From an uncultured Porphyromonadaceae bacterium (GTDB taxonomy: Bacteria > Bacteroidota > Bacteroidia > Bacteroidales > Muribaculaceae), in NCBI GenBank assembly GCA_905212215.1, contig CAJMDR010000154.1, forward strand, positions 1-5,682: 5,682 bases of DNA. The letters run 5' to 3'. Of this stretch, positions 1 to 5,682 are shown piece after piece. The translations under genes and the position numbers were made by a program. A model generated the notes under the pieces. It ran no database searches and had not been told where the DNA came from. It saw only the letters and a list, made by a program, of their open reading frames with translations. Numbering within the stretch: position 1 is the stretch's first letter; each line of letters opens with the position of its first letter.

Positions 1-114
1 ATAAGAGTGTATGAGGCATTACGCGAACCGCTGATAAGGTATTTCGGAAAAGAGCGGTACGACAAGCTCTGTCTTACCGCCCGGGAATATCTGAAACAGC
101 ATGATAAGAAATAA
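1..114 (+). CDS. C-terminal end of an unrecognised protein (5' end outside window)
   Basis: Frame 1 is open from the first base to a TAA at 112-114 and gives 37 residues. They are highly charged (many Lys, Arg and Glu, ending HDKK) with no hydrophobic segment, so this looks like the helical tail of a soluble protein. The family cannot be told from this fragment. The stop lies 16 bases before the glmU-like start on the same strand, and no promoter or terminator is visible between them, so the two genes are probably co-transcribed. The reading frame is well supported by its position; the function is unknown. Confidence 0.6.
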   Translation: MRVYEALREPLIRYFGKERYDKLCLTAREYLKQHDKK

Positions 115-130
115 GTAGAAACAACTTCAA

Positions 131-1324
131 ATGAATATAATTCTTTTTGATACTCCTACCGCCCACGGCAATCTGCTCCCGTTGAGCTATACAAGGCCCG
201 TTGCTGATTTCCGGGTGGGCATTCTCACCATACGCCAGAAGTGGCAGAAGCGTCTGCACGGCACTTATTCTTATCTGCCCGACGAATCGTTGCGTGACCT
301 CTATCCTGCAGTGCGCACGGAAAAGAATCTGTACATCAACGGCGCTCTCCTCCCCGACGACGCTCTCGTAAAGACCATTAAGGCGCTGGAACCCGGTACT
401 GCTCTCTTCCATAACGATGAACTGCTTGCCTTTTATGGCACCGCCGCACAGTATCATGAGGCAGATGAGGGGCATAGGCTGAAATGGGAGGGAAATGTGT
501 CCATGCTGCACTTCGTCTACGATGTGTTCCTGCTCAATGCCGAACAGATAGAGGCCGATTTCCGGTTGCTGACAAAAAATCGGGTCTCGCAGCCTCTCAG
601 CACTACGAACCTTTGGCTCGGGGAAAAGAAATATCCCGACGGATTACCTAAAATCTTCATAGAGGAAGGAGCCGTGGTAGAAGGATGCACTTTCAACACC
701 AATGCAGGCCCTATATATATAGGTGTCGATGCCGAAGTAATGGAAGGCGCTTTGGTTCGTGGGCCATTCTCCCTCGGTGAGCACTCCGTGGTGAAGATGG
801 GTGCCAAAATCTATACCGGAACAACCATCGGTCCCTGGTGTAAGATAGGTGGAGAGGTGAGCAACGCTGTAATCTTCGGCTACTCGAACAAGGCTCACGA
901 CGGATTCCTCGGTAATGCTGTGGTAGGGGAGTGGTGCAATATCGGAGCCGGCACCAATGCCTCGAACCTCAAGAACGACTATGCTAAGATAAGGGTGTGG
1001 AATTATCCCAGACGCACATTCATGCGCACGAACCTCCAGTTCTGTGGCCTAATCATGGCTGACCATTGCCGCATAAGCATTAACGGTATGCTCAACACCG
1101 CCACGGTGATGGGTGTCGGTGTCAACTTACATGGAACAGGATTCCCACGCACTTTCATTCCCAGTTTCAGCAAAGGCACTCCTACAGGAGGATTCAGGGA
1201 TGTGGATATGGATACCTTCCTGACAATGGCCGAGAGGATGATGAGCCGTCGTGGAATACCCCTCACCGACCATGACCGTGCCCTCTTCGAGCATGTCGAA
1301 AGGCAGTCAAGAGCCTTCAAATAA
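131..1324 (+). CDS. Bacteroidetes-type GlmU-like sugar-phosphate nucleotidyltransferase / acyltransferase
   Basis: A complete 397-residue protein, probably the alternative GlmU of Bacteroidota. It is predicted to make UDP-GlcNAc in the cytoplasm for peptidoglycan and lipopolysaccharide, acetylating glucosamine-1-phosphate and adding UMP. Residues 1 to about 160 form a shortened nucleotidyltransferase-like domain with the family's N-terminal signature LPLSYTRP (16-23) followed by RVGILTIRQKW (28-38). The classical GlmU loop GxGTRM is absent. From about residue 170 to 345 the sequence has the hexapeptide periodicity of a left-handed beta helix. The stretch KAHDGFLG (254-261) followed by NIGAGTNASN (270-279) aligns by eye with the acetyltransferase site of E. 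coli GlmU (GHLTYLGD, then NIGAGT), so His256 is the likely counterpart of its catalytic His. ATG at 131 fits the family N-terminus. There is no Shine-Dalgarno site, as usual in this phylum. The family assignment is firm; which of the two activities it really has is inferred. Confidence 0.88.
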   Translation: MNIILFDTPTAHGNLLPLSYTRPVADFRVGILTIRQKWQKRLHGTYSYLPDESLRDLYPAVRTEKNLYINGALLPDDALVKTIKALEPGTALFHNDELLAFYGTAAQYHEADEGHRLKWEGNVSMLHFVYDVFLLNAEQIEADFRLLTKNRVSQPLSTTNLWLGEKKYPDGLPKIFIEEGAVVEGCTFNTNAGPIYIGVDAEVMEGALVRGPFSLGEHSVVKMGAKIYTGTTIGPWCKIGGEVSNAVIFGYSNKAHDGFLGNAVVGEWCNIGAGTNASNLKNDYAKIRVWNYPRRTFMRTNLQFCGLIMADHCRISINGMLNTATVMGVGVNLHGTGFPRTFIPSFSKGTPTGGFRDVDMDTFLTMAERMMSRRGIPLTDHDRALFEHVERQSRAFK

Positions 1325-1342
1325 TACTAGCGCTCTCTCCCC

Positions 1343-1378
1343 TTAACCTCCCTAATCTCCTTAACCTCCTTAATCCCC
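1343..1378. repeat. Four 9-base tandem repeats, consensus TTAACCTCC
   Basis: Four consecutive 9-mers read TTAACCTCC, CTAATCTCC, TTAACCTCC and TTAATCCCC; units 1 and 3 are identical and the others differ at two positions each. A partial CTTAA follows. The array starts 18 bases after the glmU-like stop codon and is strongly C/T-skewed on the plus strand. It is non-coding and unrelated in sequence to the second 9-base array at 1439-1474. Confidence 0.75.
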
Positions 1379-1399
1379 CTTAAGGCGCCCCCATAAACT

Positions 1400-1427
1400 A
1401 AGGCTGTGTCAAAAATGGCACAGCCTT
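1400..1427. terminator. Probable bidirectional intrinsic terminator
   Basis: AAGGCTGTG (1400-1408) pairs perfectly with CACAGCCTT (1419-1427). The helix can be extended by T1409-G1418 (wobble) and C1410-G1417, leaving the six-base loop AAAAAT. It lies between the ends of two convergent genes (stops at 1324 and 1479), the expected place for a shared terminator. The plus-strand downstream tract is short (TTTCTGATTTC) and the minus-strand one is weak, so efficiency in either direction is uncertain; the hairpin itself is clear. Confidence 0.75.
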
Positions 1428-1438
1428 TCTGATTTCGA

Positions 1439-1474
1439 CCTGTCTGACTCGTCTGACCTGTCCGACTCGTCCGA
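1439..1474. repeat. Nested 18-base / 9-base tandem repeat
   Basis: Two 18-base copies lie end to end: CCTGTCTGACTCGTCTGA at 1439-1456 and CCTGTCCGACTCGTCCGA at 1457-1474. They differ only by T versus C at the same place in each half. Each copy is itself two 9-mers of pattern C(C/T)(T/C)GTCYGA, giving four 9-base units. The array ends 4 bases before the end of the transporter gene, so on the minus strand it lies at the start of the transporter's 3' untranslated region. Confidence 0.8.
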
Positions 1475-1478
1475 AAAA

Positions 1479-2516
1479 TCACGCCTCCTCCTTCTCCTCT
1501 TCTTTCCGCTTCTTATAGAGCTGGTAAGAATTGAAAATATTGTGCCAGACGCTGTAAAGCCCTCCTGCCATAGCGGTAACAGGCGAGAGGAACGTATAGC
1601 CCATCCAGATAATCAATACCGTGTTTTTCTGGCCCAGAGCCTGACCTCCTTCTATTGTCTCGCCGTAGTGTGTGCCTATCCTCTTCCCGAGCCAGAATTG
1701 CAGCAGACAGCTGAGCAGTGTCACAATGCCGATGCCTATTTCGTAGATTACAGGCACATTGCTGTGGACTATGGCCTTCACCGTAACTGCAATGGCCAAG
1801 GAAAGCGACACCGACCAGATGTAAAAGGGAAGGTCGCGGTAACGGCGTAACGCTTCGGCAAGGCGCGGAAGGAATCTTCGCACGGTCCATGCCGCCAGCA
1901 AAGGACAGATAAGCAGCGGGAATACCTTTCCCATAATCATGCCAAACGTCGGGAAAAACGTCATTCCCTCCTGAGGATGTGCTATAGGAAGGAGTGCTGG
2001 AGCTGTGACGGCTATTGCCATATTTATTATTATGGTGTACGTGGTGATGTCGGCCGGGTTGCCGTCAAGCTTGCGGGTAACGACCGCCGCCGCCGTCGCC
2101 GTAGGGCAGAGCAGACAGAGCATGGCACTCTCAACGATGATGCGCCAGGGAGTGTCGGCCATAAACGTAAGTGCTATGGCCGCAATACCGAAAAATGCTA
2201 TCTGTATCAGCGTGTGCCACAGATGCCAGCGCCTAAGATGCAGATCGCGTGGTCCTATGGTCAGGAAGGTAAGAAACAGCATCACGAAGATAAGCATTGG
2301 CTGTAGGATGCCTACTGCCTCGTTGACGAATGTATGGGTGTCGTCTAACCAGTGGATATTTATATAGATGAAGTAGGAAGCAATGCCGGCTAATATAGCT
2401 ATGGGGAGAGTCCAGTTTTTTATGAAGACCATTAGCTTCGAAGCCTCCTCGCGGGCATGGATGCCATCTATATGTACGCCATGCAGATGACTCATTATAT
2501 CATGCTTATTGACCAT
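1479..2516 (-). CDS. SBF/BASS-fold membrane transporter (bile acid:sodium symporter superfamily)
   Basis: A 345-residue inner-membrane protein with about nine or ten hydrophobic segments, roughly at residues 36-52, 68-87, 100-119, 128-146, 158-178, 190-212, 231-250, 255-276 and 296-320. Two features mark the family. One is the small-residue motif CPTATAAAVVT (137-147), where the fold has its first discontinuous helix. The other is the C-terminal block GQALGQKNTVLIIWM (291-305) followed by WHNIFNSYQLY (324-334). These proteins move organic anions or small carboxylates, usually with sodium; the substrate here cannot be read from sequence and bile acid is not established. The tail KKRKEEEKEEA is a charged cytoplasmic end. 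The start at 2516 places it about 25 bases below a consensus promoter; Met29 (codon 2430-2432) would be the shorter alternative and gives a more usual N-terminus. The gene stands alone, convergent with the glmU-like gene. Confidence 0.88.
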   Translation of the reverse strand: MVNKHDIMSHLHGVHIDGIHAREEASKLMVFIKNWTLPIAILAGIASYFIYINIHWLDDTHTFVNEAVGILQPMLIFVMLFLTFLTIGPRDLHLRRWHLWHTLIQIAFFGIAAIALTFMADTPWRIIVESAMLCLLCPTATAAAVVTRKLDGNPADITTYTIIINMAIAVTAPALLPIAHPQEGMTFFPTFGMIMGKVFPLLICPLLAAWTVRRFLPRLAEALRRYRDLPFYIWSVSLSLAIAVTVKAIVHSNVPVIYEIGIGIVTLLSCLLQFWLGKRIGTHYGETIEGGQALGQKNTVLIIWMGYTFLSPVTAMAGGLYSVWHNIFNSYQLYKKRKEEEKEEA

Positions 2517-2545
2517 TTCCTGTTGACAATCCTTTTTTTAGCCTG

Positions 2546-2578
2546 CAAAGGTACACAATAAAACCCACATATTCCAAA
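2546..2578 (-). promoter_or_regulatory. Bacteroidetes-type promoter of the transporter gene
   Basis: On the minus strand the -7 element is TACCTTTG (2553 down to 2546), a full match to TAnnTTTG. A TTTG (2578 down to 2575) lies 21 bases upstream, close to the usual spacing for the -33 element. Transcription would start near 2540, giving an untranslated leader of about 24 bases before the ATG at 2516. This short leader supports the long version of the transporter protein. Confidence 0.75.
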
Positions 2579-2733
2579 ACAACCTCTATGAAGCCGAAAG
2601 GAAACCTGAGGATGAGATGTGAGTTTGATTGATTACATTGGTTCCCAACACTTGGAGGGGAGTAAAATCTATGAAGCAGCTGTTTCATAACTTGCCGTTT
2701 GATTCTCTAATTTCTAAAAAATACGTAAAAAAC
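2579..2733. other. Intergenic DNA between two divergent promoters
   Basis: This stretch between the -33 elements of the two divergent promoters holds no convincing gene. The short open frames that cross it show no coding character, and one continues straight through the rpsL promoter. The only structures seen are the palindrome at 2670-2689 and a 10-base direct repeat TCTATGAAGC at 2585-2594 and 2668-2677, the second copy running into the palindrome. Confidence 0.5.
2670..2689. promoter_or_regulatory. 20-base near-palindrome, candidate operator
   Basis: TATGAAGCAGCTGTTTCATA is its own reverse complement at 18 of 20 positions; only the G/T pair flanking the central CAGCTG breaks symmetry. It is centred about 55 bases upstream of the rpsL -33 element and about 100 bases upstream of the transporter -33 element. 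A dimeric regulator acting on either promoter would be well placed here. No known regulator's site was recognised, so the role is inferred from symmetry and position only. Confidence 0.4.
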
Positions 2734-2764
2734 TTGCATCTGAGGCAAATTATTTGTACCTTTG
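2734..2764 (+). promoter_or_regulatory. Bacteroidetes-type promoter of the rpsL-rpsG-fusA operon
   Basis: TTG at 2734-2736 and TACCTTTG at 2757-2764 are separated by 20 bases, matching the phylum's -33 / -7 consensus recognised by its primary sigma factor. Transcription should begin near 2770, leaving a leader of about 140 bases before the rpsL start at 2910. The -7 octamer is identical to the one of the divergent transporter promoter. Confidence 0.85.
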
Positions 2765-2766
2765 CA

Positions 2767-2909
2767 GTGCCAAAAGGCGCAAATTTCCATACCGAGGCCG
2801 TTAAGTCCCTGATAGTCAGGGGTTTGCGTGCCCGCTTGGTGTGTATAAGGGCGTCTGAGGTAACTGGATAAGCTAATAACAGACAGTAAACAATAAACAA
2901 AAACAAAGA
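2767..2909 (+). promoter_or_regulatory. Structured 5' leader of the rpsL operon (candidate)
   Basis: The leader can form an outer helix in which GGC (2776-2778) and GCAAA (2779-2783) pair with TTTGC (2823-2827) and GCC (2830-2832), with two bulged bases. This encloses a hairpin CCCTGA-TAG-TCAGGG (2807-2821). A further GCCC/GGGC pairing (2830-2833 with 2849-2852) would compete with the outer helix. The last 40 bases before the ATG are A-rich and unstructured, typical of strong Bacteroidota initiation regions. Ribosomal operons are often controlled by such leaders, but no named Rfam family was recognised. The pairings were found by eye; their conservation is untested. Confidence 0.45.
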
Positions 2910-3290
<381 letters not shown>

Positions 3291-3456
3291 TCTTTAATCC
3301 CCTCAGCAAACTCAGTTTTTGATTTATTGGAGCTAAAGGGGTGCCGCAAGGCTTGAGAAAGGCCAACCGTTACCCCGGGTTGAGTAAATGGCTTCAGAGG
3401 AAGCCGTTGAAGATGTAAAAAGCAGCCAAAAACAAAAACACAACTTTTTCAATAAA
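3291..3456 (+). promoter_or_regulatory. Structured rpsL-rpsG intercistronic RNA, candidate S7 regulatory element
   Basis: The 166-base gap can form several helices. CCCCT (3299-3303) pairs with AGGGG (3337-3341), with AGC/GCT inside. Alternatively GGGGT (3338-3342) pairs with ACCCC (3372-3376), enclosing GCC-GCAA-GGC (3343-3352), a GNRA-capped hairpin. CAACC (3364-3368) can pair with GGTTG (3378-3382), and since its loop contains the ACCCC partner this would make a pseudoknot. Finally AATGGCTTC (3387-3395) and GAAGCCGTT (3400-3408) form a nine-pair hairpin with loop AGAG. In E. coli, S7 binds the rpsL-rpsG gap and represses translation, so the position suggests a comparable element. No promoter was found in the gap. 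The function is inference; the complementarities are directly visible. Confidence 0.5.
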
Positions 3457-3933
3457 ATGAGAAAAGCCAAACCCAAGAAAAGGGTCGTACTCCCGGATCC
3501 CAAATTCCACGAAGTGAAGGTGACCAAATTCATCAACCACCTCATGTACGACGGCAAGAAGTCTATTGCCTTCACCATCTTCTACACAGCTTTGGAGTAC
3601 GTAGAGAAAAAACTCCCCAACGAGGAGAAATCCGGCCTCGAGATCTGGAAGAAAGCTCTCGAGAACGTTACTCCTCAGGTGGAGGTTAAGAGCCGCCGCG
3701 TAGGTGGCGCTACCTTCCAGGTCCCCACGGAAATCCGTGCCGACCGCAAAGAGTCTATTTCCATGAAAAATCTCATAATCTACGCCCGCAAACGTGGCGG
3801 TAAGACTATGGCCGACAAGCTCGCCGCTGAAATAGTCGACGCTTATCAGGACCAGGGCGGTGCCTTCAAACGTAAGGAAGACATGCACCGTATGGCCGAA
3901 GCTAACCGCGCGTTCGCCCATTTCAGATTCTAA
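3457..3933 (+). CDS. rpsG: 30S ribosomal protein S7
   Basis: A 158-residue protein that binds the 3' major domain of 16S rRNA, starts assembly of the 30S head and lines the E and P sites. Signatures are [13 protein letters not shown] (24-36), the block [15 protein letters not shown] (70-84) and the C-terminal [19 protein letters not shown] (138-156). The frame is open up to an ATG at 3388, which would add 23 residues. That version is rejected because S7 starts MRKAKPKKR in this phylum, the family length is about 156-158, and the extra bases form an RNA hairpin. The ATG at 3457 follows the A-rich run expected for initiation here. It is the second gene of the operon, 18 bases before fusA. In E. 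coli its product also represses the operon. Confidence 0.97.
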   Translation: MRKAKPKKRVVLPDPKFHEVKVTKFINHLMYDGKKSIAFTIFYTALEYVEKKLPNEEKSGLEIWKKALENVTPQVEVKSRRVGGATFQVPTEIRADRKESISMKNLIIYARKRGGKTMADKLAAEIVDAYQDQGGAFKRKEDMHRMAEANRAFAHFRF

Positions 3934-3951
3934 GAGATTTTACCAACACAA

Positions 3952-5682
3952 ATGGCTAAAGAACTCCATCCACTTTCACATACCCGTAACATCGGCATCA
4001 TGGCTCACATCGATGCCGGTAAGACTACTACATCCGAACGTATCCTGTTTTATACCGGTCTGACTCATAAAATCGGCGAAGTTCACGACGGCGCCGCTAC
4101 CATGGACTGGATGGAGCAGGAACAGGAACGCGGCATCACTATCACAAGCGCCGCTACAACAACCTTCTGGAACTACGATGGCCAGAAGTACAAAATCAAC
4201 CTGATCGACACTCCGGGGCACGTGGATTTTACCGTTGAGGTAGAACGCTCGCTGCGTGTCCTTGACGGCGCTGTCGCTGCCTTCTGTGCTGTAGGCGGCG
4301 TGGAACCACAGTCCGAAACGGTATGGCGTCAGGCCGACAAATACAACGTCCCCAGAATCGGTTACGTAAACAAAATGGACCGCTCTGGCGCAAACTTCTT
4401 CGAGGTAGTGCGTCAGGTAAAAGAGGTGCTCGGTGCTAATCCTCTCGCCATACAGATTCCTATCGGAGCTGAAGAAAGCTTCAAAGGTGTCATCGACCTG
4501 GTGAGCATGAAAGCTTACCTCTGGCATGACGAGACTATGGGCGCTGACTACGACGTAACCGAGATTCCCGACAATCTCCGTGCCGAGGCCGAAGAGTATC
4601 GCGACAAGATGCTTGAGACTCTTGCCGAGTTCAACGACTCTCTCATGGAGAAATATTTCGACGACCCCTCTACCATCACCGAGGAAGAGATTCGAGCTGC
4701 TATACGCAAATCGACTCTCGCCATGGAGATCTATCCCATGATCTGCGGTTCGTCGTTCAAGAACAAAGGTGTGCAGACCCTGCTCGACGCTGTCTGCGCT
4801 TATCTGCCCTCACCTGAGGATGCCGGCGCAGTGGAAGGCCACGATGTTGATGACAAGGAGAAAGTCATCAGCCGCGAGCCCAAGCCCGACGCTCCCATGT
4901 GCGCACTCGCGTTCAAAATCGCTACCGACCCCTACGTAGGCCGTCTCTGCTTCTTCCGCGTTTATAGCGGCGAGATGCCTGCCGGAAGCTACGTCCTCAA
5001 CACCCGTTCTGGAAAGAAAGAGCGCGTGAGCCGTCTCTTCCAGATGCACTCCAACAAGCAGAACCCCAAAGAGGTTATCGGTTGCGGTGACATTGGCGCA
5101 GGTGTCGGCTTTAAGGATATCCGTACCGGCGATACCCTCTGCGACGAGAATCATCCCATCGTGCTTGAGGCTATGGAATTCCCCGATCCCGTTATCGGCA
5201 TCGCAGTGGAACCCAAGACTCAGAAAGACCTTGACAAGCTCGGTGTGGGCCTCCAGAAACTTGCGGAAGAAGATCCTACCTTCCGTGTGGAGACCAACGA
5301 AGAGACCGGCCAGACCGTCATCAGCGGTATGGGCGAGCTTCACCTCGATATCATCATCGACCGTCTGAAACGTGAGTTCAAGGTTGAATGTAACCAGGGT
5401 CGCCCGCAGGTAACCTATAAAGAGGCTATCACCAAACCCGTCGAGCTGCGCGAGGTATTCAAGAAGCAGACAGGTGGCCGCGGTAAGTTCGCCGACATCA
5501 TTGTACGTGTGGAACCCGCCGACGAAGAATTCGAGGGAAGCCTCCAGTTCATCGACGAGGTGAAGGGCGGAAACGTGCCTAAGGAATACATTCCTTCGGT
5601 ACAGAAAGGTTTCCAGACTGCCATGCGCAACGGTGTGCTCGCCGGCTATCCCGTAGAGCGCCTCAAAGTGACTCTGCTCGAC
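3952..5682 (+). CDS. fusA: Elongation factor G, 3' end cut off by the window
   Basis: 577 codons run open to the last base; about 130 residues are missing against the usual 700 or so. EF-G is the GTPase that drives tRNA-mRNA translocation and, with the recycling factor, splits ribosomes. The G domain shows AHIDAGKT (18-25), the switch I region ERGITI (59-64), DTPGH (86-90) with the catalytic His90, and NKMD (140-143). Domain II follows from about residue 300, and [11 protein letters not shown] (457-467) marks domain III. Domain IV starts near GRPQVTY (483-489) and is cut inside. All GTPase residues are intact, so this looks like the housekeeping EF-G of the str operon and not a diverged paralogue. 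The start ATG lies 18 bases after the rpsG stop, which points to co-transcription. In many Bacteroidales the S10 ribosomal cluster follows; that part is outside the window. Confidence 0.97.
   Translation, partial: MAKELHPLSHTRNIGIMAHIDAGKTTTSERILFYTGLTHKIGEVHDGAATMDWMEQEQERGITITSAATTTFWNYDGQKYKINLIDTPGHVDFTVEVERSLRVLDGAVAAFCAVGGVEPQSETVWRQADKYNVPRIGYVNKMDRSGANFFEVVRQVKEVLGANPLAIQIPIGAEESFKGVIDLVSMKAYLWHDETMGADYDVTEIPDNLRAEAEEYRDKMLETLAEFNDSLMEKYFDDPSTITEEEIRAAIRKSTLAMEIYPMICGSSFKNKGVQTLLDAVCAYLPSPEDAGAVEGHDVDDKEKVISREPKPDAPMCALAFKIATDPYVGRLCFFRVYSGEMPAGSYVLNTRSGKKERVSRLFQMHSNKQNPKEVIGCGDIGAGVGFKDIRTGDTLCDENHPIVLEAMEFPDPVIGIAVEPKTQKDLDKLGVGLQKLAEEDPTFRVETNEETGQTVISGMGELHLDIIIDRLKREFKVECNQGRPQVTYKEAITKPVELREVFKKQTGGRGKFADIIVRVEPADEEFEGSLQFIDEVKGGNVPKEYIPSVQKGFQTAMRNGVLAGYPVERLKVTLLD

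Noticed and set aside
1343..1474. The repeat arrays considered as a CRISPR or an insertion sequence end.
   Set aside because: Units are only 9 bases, directly adjacent without spacers, and no inverted terminal repeats, transposase or cas gene is present.
2585..2677. 10-base direct repeat TCTATGAAGC (2585-2594 and 2668-2677), considered as an iterated regulator site.
   Set aside because: Only two copies, and the second overlaps the palindrome; too little to call a separate element.
2629..2871. 80-codon plus-strand open frame ahead of rpsL.
   Set aside because: It runs across the rpsL promoter and leader, its composition is not protein-like, and it cannot be translated from the predicted transcript.
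3338..3376. Resemblance to the first half of a TPP riboswitch: GGGGTGCC, a loop, GGC, then TGAGA and later TACCC.
   Set aside because: An extra T sits before TGAGA, and the pyrophosphate-sensing half (ACCTGA, GGATAATGCC and the following helix) is missing. The downstream gene is rpsG, which has no link to thiamine. A covariance-model search with the TPP family would settle it.
3388..3456. Upstream ATG at 3388 giving S7 a 23-residue N-terminal extension.
   Set aside because: S7 of this phylum starts at MRKAKPKKR, the total length from 3457 is the normal 158, and the first 21 bases of the would-be extension form most of an RNA hairpin.
4810..5343. Long minus-strand open frames opposite fusA and rpsG.
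   Set aside because: They mirror the third-position bias of the real genes on the plus strand and show no recognisable domain.

Overview
The window looks like chromosomal DNA of a Bacteroidota, most likely a Bacteroidales. Two promoters match the phylum's -33 TTG / -7 TAnnTTTG consensus. The genes have A-rich upstream regions instead of clear Shine-Dalgarno sites. The sugar nucleotidyltransferase is the Bacteroidetes-type alternative GlmU, and S12, S7 and EF-G read like Bacteroidales proteins. Codon use favours GCC, CTC and CGC, so this is a moderately GC-rich member. Genus cannot be fixed from the sequence alone.

Layout. Positions 1-114 hold the C-terminal end of an unrecognised plus-strand protein. 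It is followed 16 bases later by a complete GlmU-like gene (131-1324). A convergent gene pair then flanks a 154-base gap (1325-1478). That gap holds a strong hairpin, probably a shared bidirectional terminator, with a different 9-base-period tandem array on each side. The minus-strand gene at 1479-2516 encodes a membrane transporter of the bile acid:sodium symporter (SBF/BASS) fold. A 393-base divergent control region (2517-2909) carries one promoter facing the transporter and one facing the ribosomal operon, plus a near-perfect palindrome between them.

The right half is the str operon: rpsL (S12), rpsG (S7) and fusA (EF-G, cut off by the window end after 577 codons). These make the decoding-site protein, a small-subunit head protein that nucleates assembly, and the translocase, so they are co-transcribed translation genes.

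The most interesting material is non-coding. The rpsL-rpsG gap (3291-3456) can form several interlocking helices, including a GGGG segment with two mutually exclusive partners and a possible pseudoknot. It lies where S7 is known to bind and repress translation in the E. coli str operon. The roughly 140-base rpsL leader can also fold. Both are candidate ribosomal-protein regulatory RNAs; the pairings were found by eye and need covariation tests. No CRISPR, insertion sequence, tRNA or rRNA was seen.
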